A stretch of 26,144 nt of DNA from NCBI GenBank assembly GCA_016302725.1, contig JAEDNB010000005.1, positions 1 through 26,144 on the forward strand, given 5' to 3'. Numbering within the stretch: position 1 is the stretch's first letter; each line of letters starts with the position of its first letter. The DNA is from Lentisphaeria bacterium (GTDB taxonomy: Bacteria > Verrucomicrobiota > Lentisphaeria > Oligosphaerales > Oligosphaeraceae). This document shows positions 1-6,848 of this stretch, piece by piece. The notes under the pieces are model-generated. The model had not been told where the DNA came from and made no database searches. It saw nothing but the letters and a program-made list of their open reading frames with translations. A program made the position numbers and the translations under genes.

Positions 1-2
1 CC

Positions 3-1073
3 GACCCCCGCTCCCTCCAGCTGGTCACGGAAATCCTGGAGGAGTATCTGCCCCTTTTCCATACCCGGTATTGCAACATCTGCTGCGACGAGACCTTCGA
101 CCTGGGGAAGGGCAAGAACCGCAGCCTGGTGAAGGAGCCCGCCGACGTGAAGAAACTCTACGTGGGCTTCCTGAAGAAAATCATGGCCGCCGTGGAGAAC
201 CTGGGGAAGGTCCCCATGTTCTGGGGAGACATCATCGGGGAAAACCGGGAACTGCTCAAGGAACTGCCCGCCGGGGCGGTCCCCCTGGAGTGGGACTACG
301 GCCCCGAGGTCACCTGGTGGGATACCGCCAAACTGGCCGCCGTGGCCCCCGTCTTCTACGTCTGCCCGGGCACCATCGTCTGGAACCGCTGGCTGGGAGA
401 AGCCCACACCGCCCAGAAGAACATCCTGGGCTACGCGAAAAAGGGGCATGCCAACGGGGCGACGGGCTTCCTGAACACCAACTGGGGAGACTACGGGAAC
501 ATCAACCTGCCCGCCTCCTCCTGGTATGGGATGATTTACGGGGCGGCCTGCTGCTGGAATGTGGAGGCCGCGGCGGACGTGGACGCCTTCGAGGCCGCCC
601 TGGACCGCCTGGAGTTCGGCGGCGCCCCGGGCTTTGCCTCCCTCTGGCGGGAGTTCTCCTCCCAGACCAAGGTCACCTGGCGTGAACTCTCCCTCTGGGT
701 GGATCCCACGCCGGAGGTCAATTTCATGGCCGAACCCCAGCGCTGGTTCAACCCCCAGGAGGCCAACCAGGCCGTGGCCGTGCTGGAAAAGAGCGCCCTG
801 CGCTTCGAGAATGCCCTGGCCCAGGCCCATCCCGCCGACCCCCATGCCATCGCCGAACTGCGCTTTGGCATGGAAATGACCATCCTCACCCATCGAATCA
901 TGGCCTACGTCTGCCATGCCCGGGAGGAGAATCCCCTGGCCCTGGCCGACGAAATCCGCCACAAGGAGGCCCAGCTCTGCCGGCTCTGGCACCTCCGCAA
1001 CAAGCCCTCCGAATACCGCCGCGTCCGGGAGGCGCTCCTCCGCATCGCCCAGAAACTGGACACCATGGCCTAG
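3..1073 (+). CDS. Glycoside hydrolase family 20 (beta-N-acetylhexosaminidase-like), 5' end outside window
   Basis: The reading frame is open from base 3 with no start, so the gene begins upstream; 356 residues are visible. GH20 enzymes remove terminal N-acetyl-hexosamine (GlcNAc/GalNAc) from glycans. The catalytic Asp-Glu pair is visible as CCDETFDLGKG (bases 81-113). Further GH20-like aromatic motifs follow: FWGDII near base 220 and NTNWGDYGN near base 475, which would line the sugar pocket. The C-terminal ~130 residues are helical and charged. The frame ends at TAG 1071-1073. The next gene follows on the same strand after 32 bases and may be co-transcribed. The family is fairly sure. The exact substrate is not, and the N-terminus (signal peptide, extra domains) cannot be judged here. 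Confidence 0.85.
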   Translation, partial: DPRSLQLVTEILEEYLPLFHTRYCNICCDETFDLGKGKNRSLVKEPADVKKLYVGFLKKIMAAVENLGKVPMFWGDIIGENRELLKELPAGAVPLEWDYGPEVTWWDTAKLAAVAPVFYVCPGTIVWNRWLGEAHTAQKNILGYAKKGHANGATGFLNTNWGDYGNINLPASSWYGMIYGAACCWNVEAAADVDAFEAALDRLEFGGAPGFASLWREFSSQTKVTWRELSLWVDPTPEVNFMAEPQRWFNPQEANQAVAVLEKSALRFENALAQAHPADPHAIAELRFGMEMTILTHRIMAYVCHAREENPLALADEIRHKEAQLCRLWHLRNKPSEYRRVREALLRIAQKLDTMA

Positions 1074-1105
1074 CCCTGCGCTGGCACCTTCCCCTGCCCT
1101 GCCCC

Positions 1106-1891
1106 ATGTTCCTGACGCAACACCCCCTCCTGTTGTTCCTGGCCCTCCTGCTCTGGTATGCGCTTCTTCCCGGCGGGAAGGGCGTTGCGGCAGTTCCGCA
1201 ACGGAAGCCTATGCTATGCCTCCTGCTCTGGTGTGCGCTTCTTCCCGGCGGGGAGGAGCGCCATTGGCGCTTTGCCCGGGGCGCATGGTCGCCTCAGGAG
1301 TGGCTCATGGTGCGCAGTCCCCGCTTCCCACACCAGGGGGAGTGGTTGCAGGAGGAGGAGTCCATTGCGAACCGGGTCCCCCCTCCCGTGGAGGACTCCC
1401 TCCAGGCCTACCAGGAGCGCCTTGAGGGGCCGGACTCCCCCCGCACCTATGTCTCCATGGTGTTGGCCGGGGCGGTATGCTCCCGCAGGGCCACCATCCA
1501 GGCCACCATGGCCTTTGAGTATCGGATGGCGCCCCTCCTGGTGCTGGCCAACGACCTTGGCGAGGACTCCCAGGGGAATCCCGAATACCGGGAGCATTGG
1601 GAGATTGTCCTGTACGACCAGGGCATCAACGTCTGGCACCACGAGATGCGGGAGGGGCGTCCCTATTGGAGCCTGGCCGCCTTCCTCCAGGCCCCCTTTG
1701 CGGCCAACCAGCCCCATCGCCTGGCCGCCGACATCGAACGGACCCCCAAGGGACATAGACTTACCATCCGCTGCGGGGGAATGGTGTTCGGCTGCCTTCT
1801 CCCCCAGCTCCAAAATGAATATCGCGTGGGACTCACCGCCTGCGAGGGCGTGAACCGCTTCTGGGACTTCTCCCTCAAGGCCGACGACTGA
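1106..1891 (+). CDS. Probable secreted protein of unknown function, possible beta-sandwich domain
   Basis: I do not recognise a named family. The 261-residue frame starts with a hydrophobic segment (about residues 6-21) resembling a signal peptide, and a second hydrophobic stretch (about residues 36-46) is nearly a copy of it. From about residue 68 the protein looks like a globular beta-rich domain (alternating hydrophobic strands such as YVSMVLAGAV, ATMAFEYRM, HWEIVLYDQGINVWHH, NRFWDFSLKADD). This is reminiscent of concanavalin/laminin-G-like carbohydrate-binding sandwiches; that is inference. There is no Shine-Dalgarno before ATG 1106. ATG 1211 (MLCLLLWCALL) and ATG 1308 are alternative starts; 1211 would still leave a signal-like peptide. 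The gene follows the GH20 gene on the same strand, so a role with glycans is plausible. It ends 4 bases from the convergent murB stop. Confidence 0.6.
   Translation: MFLTQHPLLLFLALLLWYALLPGGKGVAAVPQRKPMLCLLLWCALLPGGEERHWRFARGAWSPQEWLMVRSPRFPHQGEWLQEEESIANRVPPPVEDSLQAYQERLEGPDSPRTYVSMVLAGAVCSRRATIQATMAFEYRMAPLLVLANDLGEDSQGNPEYREHWEIVLYDQGINVWHHEMREGRPYWSLAAFLQAPFAANQPHRLAADIERTPKGHRLTIRCGGMVFGCLLPQLQNEYRVGLTACEGVNRFWDFSLKADD
1144..1256 (+). repeat. Pair of 38-bp direct repeats 75 bp apart
   Basis: Bases 1144-1181 and 1219-1256 match at 36 of 38 positions. The offset of 75 bases is exactly 25 codons, so within the secreted-protein frame the repeat encodes LLLWYALLPGGK and then LLLWCALLPGGE. 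The spacer contains a perfect 7-bp inverted repeat with a 5-base loop (1184-1190 with 1196-1202). It looks like a local duplication of signal-peptide coding sequence. Confidence 0.8.
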
Positions 1892-1895
1892 TGCA

Positions 1896-2768
1896 CTATT
1901 GGGGGGCGCCCGTCCCCCCCTCACCGCCGGGGAGGCATACCTCCGGGCGCAGCCCCGGGACCCGCCGTTGCATTTCCCGAATCAGCCAGAGGGCATCCTC
2001 GGTTTTCGCGGGGGTGGCGGTGGGATTGAGAATCCAGTTGGCATGCCTGTCGCTGACCACCAGGGGGCCGCGGCGAAGCCCCTTGCATCCCGCCGCCTCC
2101 AGGAGCCTCCCGGCGGACTCCCCCGGGGGATTCCGGAAGATGCTTCCGGCGGAGGGGCCCTGGGGATTCTTTTCCCTGCGACGGCGGAGTTCCTGGAGAA
2201 TCGCCTCCCGCTCCCGGGCGGGTTCCGCCTGGGGAAGGCGCAGGATCGCCTGGAGGACGAGGACGGTGGGGGGGACGGGGGAAGTGCGGTATCCGAAGCC
2301 GCCCTCCCCCCGTTTCCAGCGGAAGGGCTTCCCCGTCTTGAGGTCCACCCCGCGCCACTCCTCCAGCAGGGAGCCGATGTCGGCCCCGTTGGCGCCGGCA
2401 TTCATCCGGATGGCGCCCCCCAGGGTGCCGGGGATGCCGGCGAGGGGAGCCAGGCCCCCCAGGCCCCTTTGGGCGCAGAGGAGAGCCAGCCGCGTCAGGG
2501 GGAGGGAGGCGGGGAGCGGCAGGAGGCCCTCTTTCCCCTCCGGGAGTGCCGGCATGGGGGGCGGGGCGAGGCGCACCAGGTGGAGTCCCCCCTGGTCGGA
2601 GCCCAGGAGATTGGTTCCTGCGCCCAGGGGGACGGGGACATGGGGGAGGGAATGGGGGAGCTCCTGGAAGTCCCGCTCCTCCTCCAGGGTCCACAAGGTG
2701 GCGCACCCCATCCCCACATGGAGGGAAGTCAGCCTATGCCAGGGAAGGCGTTGGGAAGTCAGCGCCAT
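1896..2768 (-). CDS. murB: UDP-N-acetylenolpyruvoylglucosamine reductase
   Basis: MurB is the cytoplasmic FAD/NADPH enzyme that reduces UDP-GlcNAc-enolpyruvate to UDP-MurNAc, the second committed step of peptidoglycan synthesis. At 290 residues it fits the shorter (type II) MurB size. FAD-binding motifs are visible: LGAGTNLLGSD at residues 48-58 and GIPGTLGGAIRMNAGANG at 111-128. FGYRTS (158-163) follows. The catalytic Ser is in SAGSIFRNP (S209) and the C-terminal catalytic Glu is in LRPEV (E276). I chose ATG 2768 because the conserved protein begins there; the open frame extends upstream only as antisense-free read-through inside gspK. The start overlaps the gspK stop by 10 bases, so translation is probably coupled. 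It is the last gene of the minus-strand run. Confidence 0.93.
   Translation of the reverse strand: MALTSQRLPWHRLTSLHVGMGCATLWTLEEERDFQELPHSLPHVPVPLGAGTNLLGSDQGGLHLVRLAPPPMPALPEGKEGLLPLPASLPLTRLALLCAQRGLGGLAPLAGIPGTLGGAIRMNAGANGADIGSLLEEWRGVDLKTGKPFRWKRGEGGFGYRTSPVPPTVLVLQAILRLPQAEPAREREAILQELRRRREKNPQGPSAGSIFRNPPGESAGRLLEAAGCKGLRRGPLVVSDRHANWILNPTATPAKTEDALWLIREMQRRVPGLRPEVCLPGGEGGTGAPQ
1901..1919. terminator. Possible bidirectional hairpin between convergent genes
   Basis: Six G (1901-1906) face a C run (1914-1919) across a 7-base loop, just after the plus-strand stop at 1891 and inside the last codons of murB on the minus strand. It has no T run, so its role as a terminator is a guess from position alone. 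Confidence 0.2.
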
Positions 2769-3766
2769 TTTCGTTCCCAGAGGGAGAGGCACTCCCGCTT
2801 GTTGTCGGCAAAGAAGGTGCGGGAGGAGATTTTGGCTTCCCGCACCACCCGGTATCCCCCCATGACCTCCCGCTGTCCATCGTAGGCATTCGCCTCCACC
2901 ACGGCCACCCCCGCCTCCAGGAAGCTGAAATTGTTCTTCAGGGTCACCAGAAGCTCCATCTCCAAGGTGTCGTCCAGGGGGATGCCCTCCTCCCGCCAGA
3001 GGCGGAGCGCCTCCATCACCGACTGCACATCGGCGGAATCCTCGTCCTGGTCCAGCTTGTCCGCGATTTCCCGGGCGGTGGCGGAATAGATGGAGACCCG
3101 GGCGGCATTGGCGTAGTTGTAGGGAATCTGCATGGGGGGGAGGGTGGCGATTTCCCCCGAAACCACATACTCCCAGCCGGGAAGCCAATAGAGCTCCGCC
3201 TTGAACTCCATGGGGCCATTCCGGGGGAGGGTGGGGAAGCCGTCCGCGGCGTAGTCCTCCTCCTCATAGCCATTGAGGGAGCGCAGGTCGTTATCGTCCA
3301 CGTAGTCGTTGTAGGCGTCCAGGAAGGCGTCGATTTCCAGGAGCAGGTCTGCGTCATCCACGGCGCTGAGTCCCTGCCGCAGGGAGGAGGCGATGTTTTT
3401 GAAGACCAGTCCGCTTTCCCCGGAATTGAGGGTGACGGCGCAGTGTTCGTCGTCGAAGAGATGGGGGCGTCCGTCCAGCATCCAGGGGGGGAAGCCCTCC
3501 GTGGTGCGGAAATCGTCCTGGTCGGTCTGTCCCAGGGTGCGGTTGGAAAAGAGCCTCCGGTCCGTGAGATGGAGCCAGAAAGCGGTATCGGCGGCGGATT
3601 CGGCCTGGTAGCGGAGGAGTCCCTTGGTGGAGATGGCGTAGGCCTCCCGGGAGAGGATTTCGGAGACCATCATGAGATGTGCCAGGAGGACCATGGCGGT
3701 AGCCAGGACCCCCATGACCATCAGGAGGGCCATTCCCTCCTCTCCCTGTGCCTTGGGGCGGATCAT
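2759..3766 (-). CDS. gspK: General secretion pathway protein K-like minor pseudopilin
   Basis: GspK is the large minor pseudopilin that caps the type II secretion pseudopilus tip with GspI and GspJ in the inner membrane and periplasm. The prepilin-like N-terminus reads EEG|MALLMVMGVLATAMVLLAH. It has Gly at -1 and, as expected for GspK alone, no Glu at position 5 (Met instead). The large soluble part contains the family-like acidic segment FLDAYNDYVDDNDLRSLNG (about residues 148-166), matching the GspK helical domain region. Length 335 residues is normal. Its ATG overlaps the gspJ stop as ATGA (3763-3766), and its stop overlaps murB by 10 bases. No gspD, E, F or G genes are in the window, so the partner machine could be a T2SS, a type IV pilus or a competence system. 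Confidence 0.85.
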   Translation of the reverse strand: MIRPKAQGEEGMALLMVMGVLATAMVLLAHLMMVSEILSREAYAISTKGLLRYQAESAADTAFWLHLTDRRLFSNRTLGQTDQDDFRTTEGFPPWMLDGRPHLFDDEHCAVTLNSGESGLVFKNIASSLRQGLSAVDDADLLLEIDAFLDAYNDYVDDNDLRSLNGYEEEDYAADGFPTLPRNGPMEFKAELYWLPGWEYVVSGEIATLPPMQIPYNYANAARVSIYSATAREIADKLDQDEDSADVQSVMEALRLWREEGIPLDDTLEMELLVTLKNNFSFLEAGVAVVEANAYDGQREVMGGYRVVREAKISSRTFFADNKRECLSLWERKWR

Positions 3767-4452
3767 CGTCTATCCTCCTCCAGCGGGTTCCATTTTCCGA
3801 AGCGTTCCCGGTAGGCGTTTCCCATGGTGCGGCGCATCCAGGTTTCCCTGCGTCCATCCTTCCAGAAGACAGTCATGCGGATGGCCAGGGGGAGGTCCAT
3901 TCTCTGGGAGTCCTCGGTCTCCCATTCCTCCAGCCAAAGCCATCGGTCCTCCCAGTCGTCGTTTTCATCGGCGGACCAATCCAGGTAGGCGAAGGAGATC
4001 CGTTCCACATTTTCGGCCAGGAGCAGGGTCTGGTCCCTGCCCCCCAGGTCCTCCCACTGGTAGAAGGGGCGGTCCGAGTAGGTGAAATAGAGGTTTTCGT
4101 CCTGGACCCGGAACTCGCCGAAGCGCAGGGCGCCCTCCACGGGGTCGTGGAGGTCATGGAGATAGGCGAGGCGGAGAAAATCCTCCTGGGCCACCAGGAA
4201 GGGGAATTTGCCGTCGTCCCTGGTGGCCTGGTCGCTCTTCCAGGTAAAGGGGACGGCATGGGAGAGGGCGGCGTCCACCACCCGGTCCACCCCCAGCAGT
4301 TCCTGGAAGCGGTTTTTTTCCCGGAGGATTTTTGTCCAGCTGCGGGAGACTCCCCGGGAATAGGCGAAGAGGACGACCGTGAGGGAGAGGAGAATGGCGA
4401 CGGCGATGGCCAGTTCCAGGAGGGTGAAGAAGCGGCGTCGGGGGCGTGTCAT
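3763..4452 (-). CDS. gspJ: Minor pseudopilin, GspJ-like
   Basis: This is a 229-residue protein with an N-terminal prepilin helix: RRRF|FTLLELAIAVAILLSL (residues 6-24). It has Phe at +1 and Glu at +5, but Phe rather than Gly at -1. The rest is a soluble beta-rich domain with WEDRWLWLEEWE and SWTKILREKNRFQELLG segments. Position between an I-like and a K-like gene and size support GspJ. In the known tip complex J sits between I and K. It starts in an ATGA overlap with the upstream gene (4449-4452) and ends in an ATGA overlap with gspK. The class (minor pseudopilin) is firm; the letter J is inferred from order and length. Confidence 0.78.
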   Translation of the reverse strand: MTRPRRRFFTLLELAIAVAILLSLTVVLFAYSRGVSRSWTKILREKNRFQELLGVDRVVDAALSHAVPFTWKSDQATRDDGKFPFLVAQEDFLRLAYLHDLHDPVEGALRFGEFRVQDENLYFTYSDRPFYQWEDLGGRDQTLLLAENVERISFAYLDWSADENDDWEDRWLWLEEWETEDSQRMDLPLAIRMTVFWKDGRRETWMRRTMGNAYRERFGKWNPLEEDRR

Positions 4453-4868
4453 CCGGCACCTCCCATGGCCTCATAGCCCACATCCTCGTCCTTCACCAGT
4501 TTCCGCACGGACTGCTCCCCCGCCAGCTTTCCATTGCCGTCGTAGATTCTCACCCGGAACTCCCCCAGCCGCCAGCCCTGGATGGATTCGTAGGCGGCCT
4601 CCGGCAATCCCTCCTCCACATTGAAGAGTTCGCACTCCGCCCGCCATCCCTGGGGAAGCAGTTCCTGGGGGAAGTCCGCGGAGGGCCCGCAGGCAAGGAA
4701 GAACTCCAGGGCGTTGGACAAGTAGTGTTCCCGCCCCCAGCGCCGTTCCTCCCGCAGCAGCTTAGCCTGGCTTGTGCCCACGATGGACATGGTCGCCACG
4801 GCGCTGATGGCCAGCACCAGGGAGGCAATCATGACCTCCATTAGGGTGAAACAATGTTTGCGCGTCAT
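4449..4868 (-). CDS. gspI: Minor pseudopilin, GspI-like
   Basis: This is a 139-residue prepilin-type protein beginning MTRKHC|FTLMEVMIASLVLA. The hydrophobic helix spans about residues 7-28, with Glu at mature position 5 and Cys in place of the usual Gly at -1. FTLMEV followed by a short ~110-residue soluble domain matches GspI-type minor pseudopilins, the nucleator of the I-J-K tip complex. There is no Shine-Dalgarno upstream. A 49-base gap separates it from the comF stop, the second-widest gap in this run. The downstream gene overlaps as ATGA. It could equally be a minor pilin of a type IV pilus or competence pseudopilus; sequence order I-J-K favours the secretion-type reading. Confidence 0.78.
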   Translation of the reverse strand: MTRKHCFTLMEVMIASLVLAISAVATMSIVGTSQAKLLREERRWGREHYLSNALEFFLACGPSADFPQELLPQGWRAECELFNVEEGLPEAAYESIQGWRLGEFRVRIYDGNGKLAGEQSVRKLVKDEDVGYEAMGGAG

Positions 4869-4917
4869 GGCCGGTAGAACGGGAAAGCGGGGCGGGTATT
4901 GTGCGGTGGGCGGGGGA

Positions 4918-5652
4918 TTATGCCCGGGCGGCGGCCAGGACGGCGGTCTGGGCTGCGCCGGCGGCCAGCAGGGCCAGGCAGGCGGCCTCCAGGGTGGCCC
5001 CTGTGGTCATCACGTCATCCACCACCAGGATGGATTTTCCCCGGACCTCCCCCGGGCGGGGCACCTGGAAGGCGTGTCGGAGATTGCGCAGGCGCCCTGC
5101 CCCCTTGAGGCGTGCCTGGTGTGCGGTGGGGCGCCCTCGCCGGAGGGGTTCCCCCCAGGGGCATTCCAGGGCCCGGGCGACATGCCGCGCCAGGAGGGCG
5201 GCCTGGTTGAATCCCCGCCGTCCCAGGCGTCGCCAGTGGAGGGGGATGGGCACCACCAGGTCGGGCTGGAGGGAGGCCTCGCCGTGGTGGCTTCGCCAGG
5301 CCTCGGCCATGGCCCTTCCCAGCAGGGGGGCGAAAGCGGTCTCCCTGCCGTATTTCAGGGCCCGGACCCAATTGCCGGCGGGGCCGTCATAGGGGAAGGC
5401 GCAGGTTCCGGCGCACCAGGGCCGGCGGTGGGCGGCGCATTCCCGGCAAAGTTCCAGGACGGTGTCCAGGGGGGCGCCGCAGAGGGCGCAGCGTTCCTGC
5501 GGGAGGGGGAGCAGGGCCTGGGCGCAGGCGGGGCAGAGGGGGTCTTCCGGCCCCCTTTCCGGATGGAGGGAGAGCTCCTCCCGGCATCCGGGGCAGAGAG
5601 GAGGCACCAGGAAATCCCCCGCCCGGCGAAGCAGTCCCCTTACGATTCCCAT
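4918..5652 (-). CDS. comF: ComF family protein (phosphoribosyltransferase-like, zinc-binding)
   Basis: ComF/ComFC proteins are cytoplasmic proteins needed for DNA transport in natural transformation in several bacteria and are also common in non-competent ones. The N-terminus has four CxxC pairs (C20/C23, C40/C43, C55/C58, C69/C72), a zinc-ribbon arrangement. The C-terminal half is a type I PRTase-like domain with the PRPP-loop signature ILVVDDVMTTGATL (208-221). RALKYGRE (97-104) is the conserved LKY segment. Length 244 is normal. The start lies inside the end of era (13-base overlap), implying coupling. Downstream are three pseudopilin genes, a context that fits DNA uptake, though this is inference. 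Confidence 0.9.
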   Translation of the reverse strand: MGIVRGLLRRAGDFLVPPLCPGCREELSLHPERGPEDPLCPACAQALLPLPQERCALCGAPLDTVLELCRECAAHRRPWCAGTCAFPYDGPAGNWVRALKYGRETAFAPLLGRAMAEAWRSHHGEASLQPDLVVPIPLHWRRLGRRGFNQAALLARHVARALECPWGEPLRRGRPTAHQARLKGAGRLRNLRHAFQVPRPGEVRGKSILVVDDVMTTGATLEAACLALLAAGAAQTAVLAAARA

Positions 5653-6557
5653 AGGCGGATGTTCTTCAGGAACTGCTTGTGCTTACGCCAGTTCGGAACG
5701 ACACGCACCCGCAGGGAAAGTTCCACTTTCGCCCCCTGGCACATCTCCGAAATCTTCTTGCTTGCATGGTGGCGGATGGCCTTGATCATCCGGCCGCCCT
5801 GCCCGATGACGATTCCCTTGTGAGCCTCCCGCTCCAGAATCAGCGTCGCCTCCAGCACGGGTCCCCGGTCGGTGCTGGTCCAGGAATCCAGGGTGACGGC
5901 GATGGCGTGGGGGATTTCCTCCCGCAGCAGTTCCAGGACGGCTTCCCGAATCAACTCGGCGGCGATGTCCCTCTCGTAGGCCGTAGTAACTTCATCCCTA
6001 TCGTAGAGAAGGAGATCCATGGGAAGGAGCTCCTTCAGCCTCTGAATCAGCTTTCCGGCGGATTCCGGGGAGAGGGCGGTCATTTCCAGGGTCTCCACCT
6101 GGGGGAGTTTCTCCTCATAGAAGGCCCTGGTGCGCTGCCGTTGCTGGGGGGTGCTCAAGTCCCCCTTGTTGAGGACCAGGAGCACCTTCTTCCCGCATTG
6201 GGCGGCCATGGCGGCGGCCATGGCATCCTCCTCGCCGGGCAGCCGGGTGGGGTCCGCCAGGCAGACCACCAGGTCGGCGTCCTCCAGGGTCTTGGAGACG
6301 GAGAGGGACATGGCCTCGTCGATGGCCAGCCGGGAGGGATGCACCCCGGGGGCGTCCAGGAAGATGATTTGGGAATCCTCGTCATTGTAGATTCCCAGGA
6401 AGGCCTTCCGGGTGGTCTGGGGTTTGGAGGAGACTGCCGCCAGGTGGCATCCCAGCACGGTGTTCAGGAAGGTGGACTTGCCGGTATTGGGCCTGCCCAG
6501 CAGGGCCACGTAGCCGGTGTGCCCCTTGGGCGGTGGAGTCGGGGAAAAAGTATCCAT
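5640..6557 (-). CDS. era: GTPase Era
   Basis: Era is an essential GTPase that binds the 3' end of 16S rRNA and assists 30S subunit maturation. GTPase motifs: G1 GRPNTGKS (residues 21-28), G3 DAPG (68-71), G4 NKGD (130-133), and a G5-like TALS (160-163). A C-terminal KH domain carries GIVIGQGGRMIKAI with the GQGG loop at 252-255, then KVELSLRVRVVPNWR. Length 305 is typical. The start ATG 6557 gives a short Pro-rich leader before the G domain and is preceded by a C run, not a Shine-Dalgarno. It lies 27 bases below a small unknown gene and overlaps comF. Confidence 0.96.
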   Translation of the reverse strand: MDTFSPTPPPKGHTGYVALLGRPNTGKSTFLNTVLGCHLAAVSSKPQTTRKAFLGIYNDEDSQIIFLDAPGVHPSRLAIDEAMSLSVSKTLEDADLVVCLADPTRLPGEEDAMAAAMAAQCGKKVLLVLNKGDLSTPQQRQRTRAFYEEKLPQVETLEMTALSPESAGKLIQRLKELLPMDLLLYDRDEVTTAYERDIAAELIREAVLELLREEIPHAIAVTLDSWTSTDRGPVLEATLILEREAHKGIVIGQGGRMIKAIRHHASKKISEMCQGAKVELSLRVRVVPNWRKHKQFLKNIRLWES

Positions 6558-6584
6558 GGGGGGGCTTGTCTCGTTGTGTCAACT

Positions 6585-6830
6585 CTAGGGAAGGAAACTG
6601 GGGTCCAGGGAGCAAAGGCACTGGCCCACAGGCAGGCAGACCGCCTCCCCATGCCCGGGCACCTTCTCCAGGCAGCCCTCCAGGAACGCCGCATCGGGTC
6701 CCCGGAGGACCAGCACGGCCCCGAAAGGGGCCTCCCCCTCCACGCAATGCAGTTCGCTGACCCCGGGGATGGACAGCAATGCCTGGGGCGACTCCACTCT
6801 CCCCCGCAGGAGAACGATTCGGGTCATCAT
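6585..6830 (-). CDS. Small conserved-looking protein of unknown function (81 aa)
   Basis: I do not recognise the family. The start ATG 6830 is chosen because a perfect AGGAGG (6841-6846) lies 10 bases upstream; a TTG at 6839 is only one base from it and is unlikely. The 81 residues begin MMTRIVLLRG, have no membrane segment, and alternate beta-like (RIVLLRG, AVLVLRG, EAVCLPV) and alpha-like pieces. This suggests a small ferredoxin-like alpha/beta fold; that is inference. It contains the phrase SIPGVSELHCVEGEAPFGAV. It sits 18 bases after the LysM gene stop and 27 before era, all on the same strand, so it is co-transcribed with them. Confidence 0.6.
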   Translation of the reverse strand: MMTRIVLLRGRVESPQALLSIPGVSELHCVEGEAPFGAVLVLRGPDAAFLEGCLEKVPGHGEAVCLPVGQCLCSLDPSFLP

Positions 6831-6840
6831 GGGAAACAAG

Positions 6841-6846
6841 CCTCCT
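6841..6846 (-). promoter_or_regulatory. Strong Shine-Dalgarno deciding the start of the 81-aa gene
   Basis: AGGAGG on the minus strand lies 10 bases before ATG 6830. It is one of the few perfect ribosome-binding sites in the window and supports the small frame being translated. Confidence 0.7.
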
Positions 6847-6848
6847 TG

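Noticed and set aside
1144..1256. Two 38-bp repeats with a 37-bp spacer, resembling a minimal CRISPR array
   Set aside because: Only two copies, in frame within a signal-peptide coding region, no cas genes nearby.
2769..3188. Upstream extension of the murB frame by 140 codons
   Set aside because: The extension lies wholly inside gspK in another frame and has shadow-like Gly/Pro/Arg composition; MurB proper begins at 2768.
6574..6580. TTGACA sequence just upstream of era on the minus strand as a promoter -35
   Set aside because: At the correct distance the sequence is a C run and the era start itself; no -10 is possible before the start codon.
6831..6839. TTG start at 6839 for the 81-aa protein
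   Set aside because: It is only one base from the AGGAGG, too close for initiation; ATG 6830 has proper spacing.
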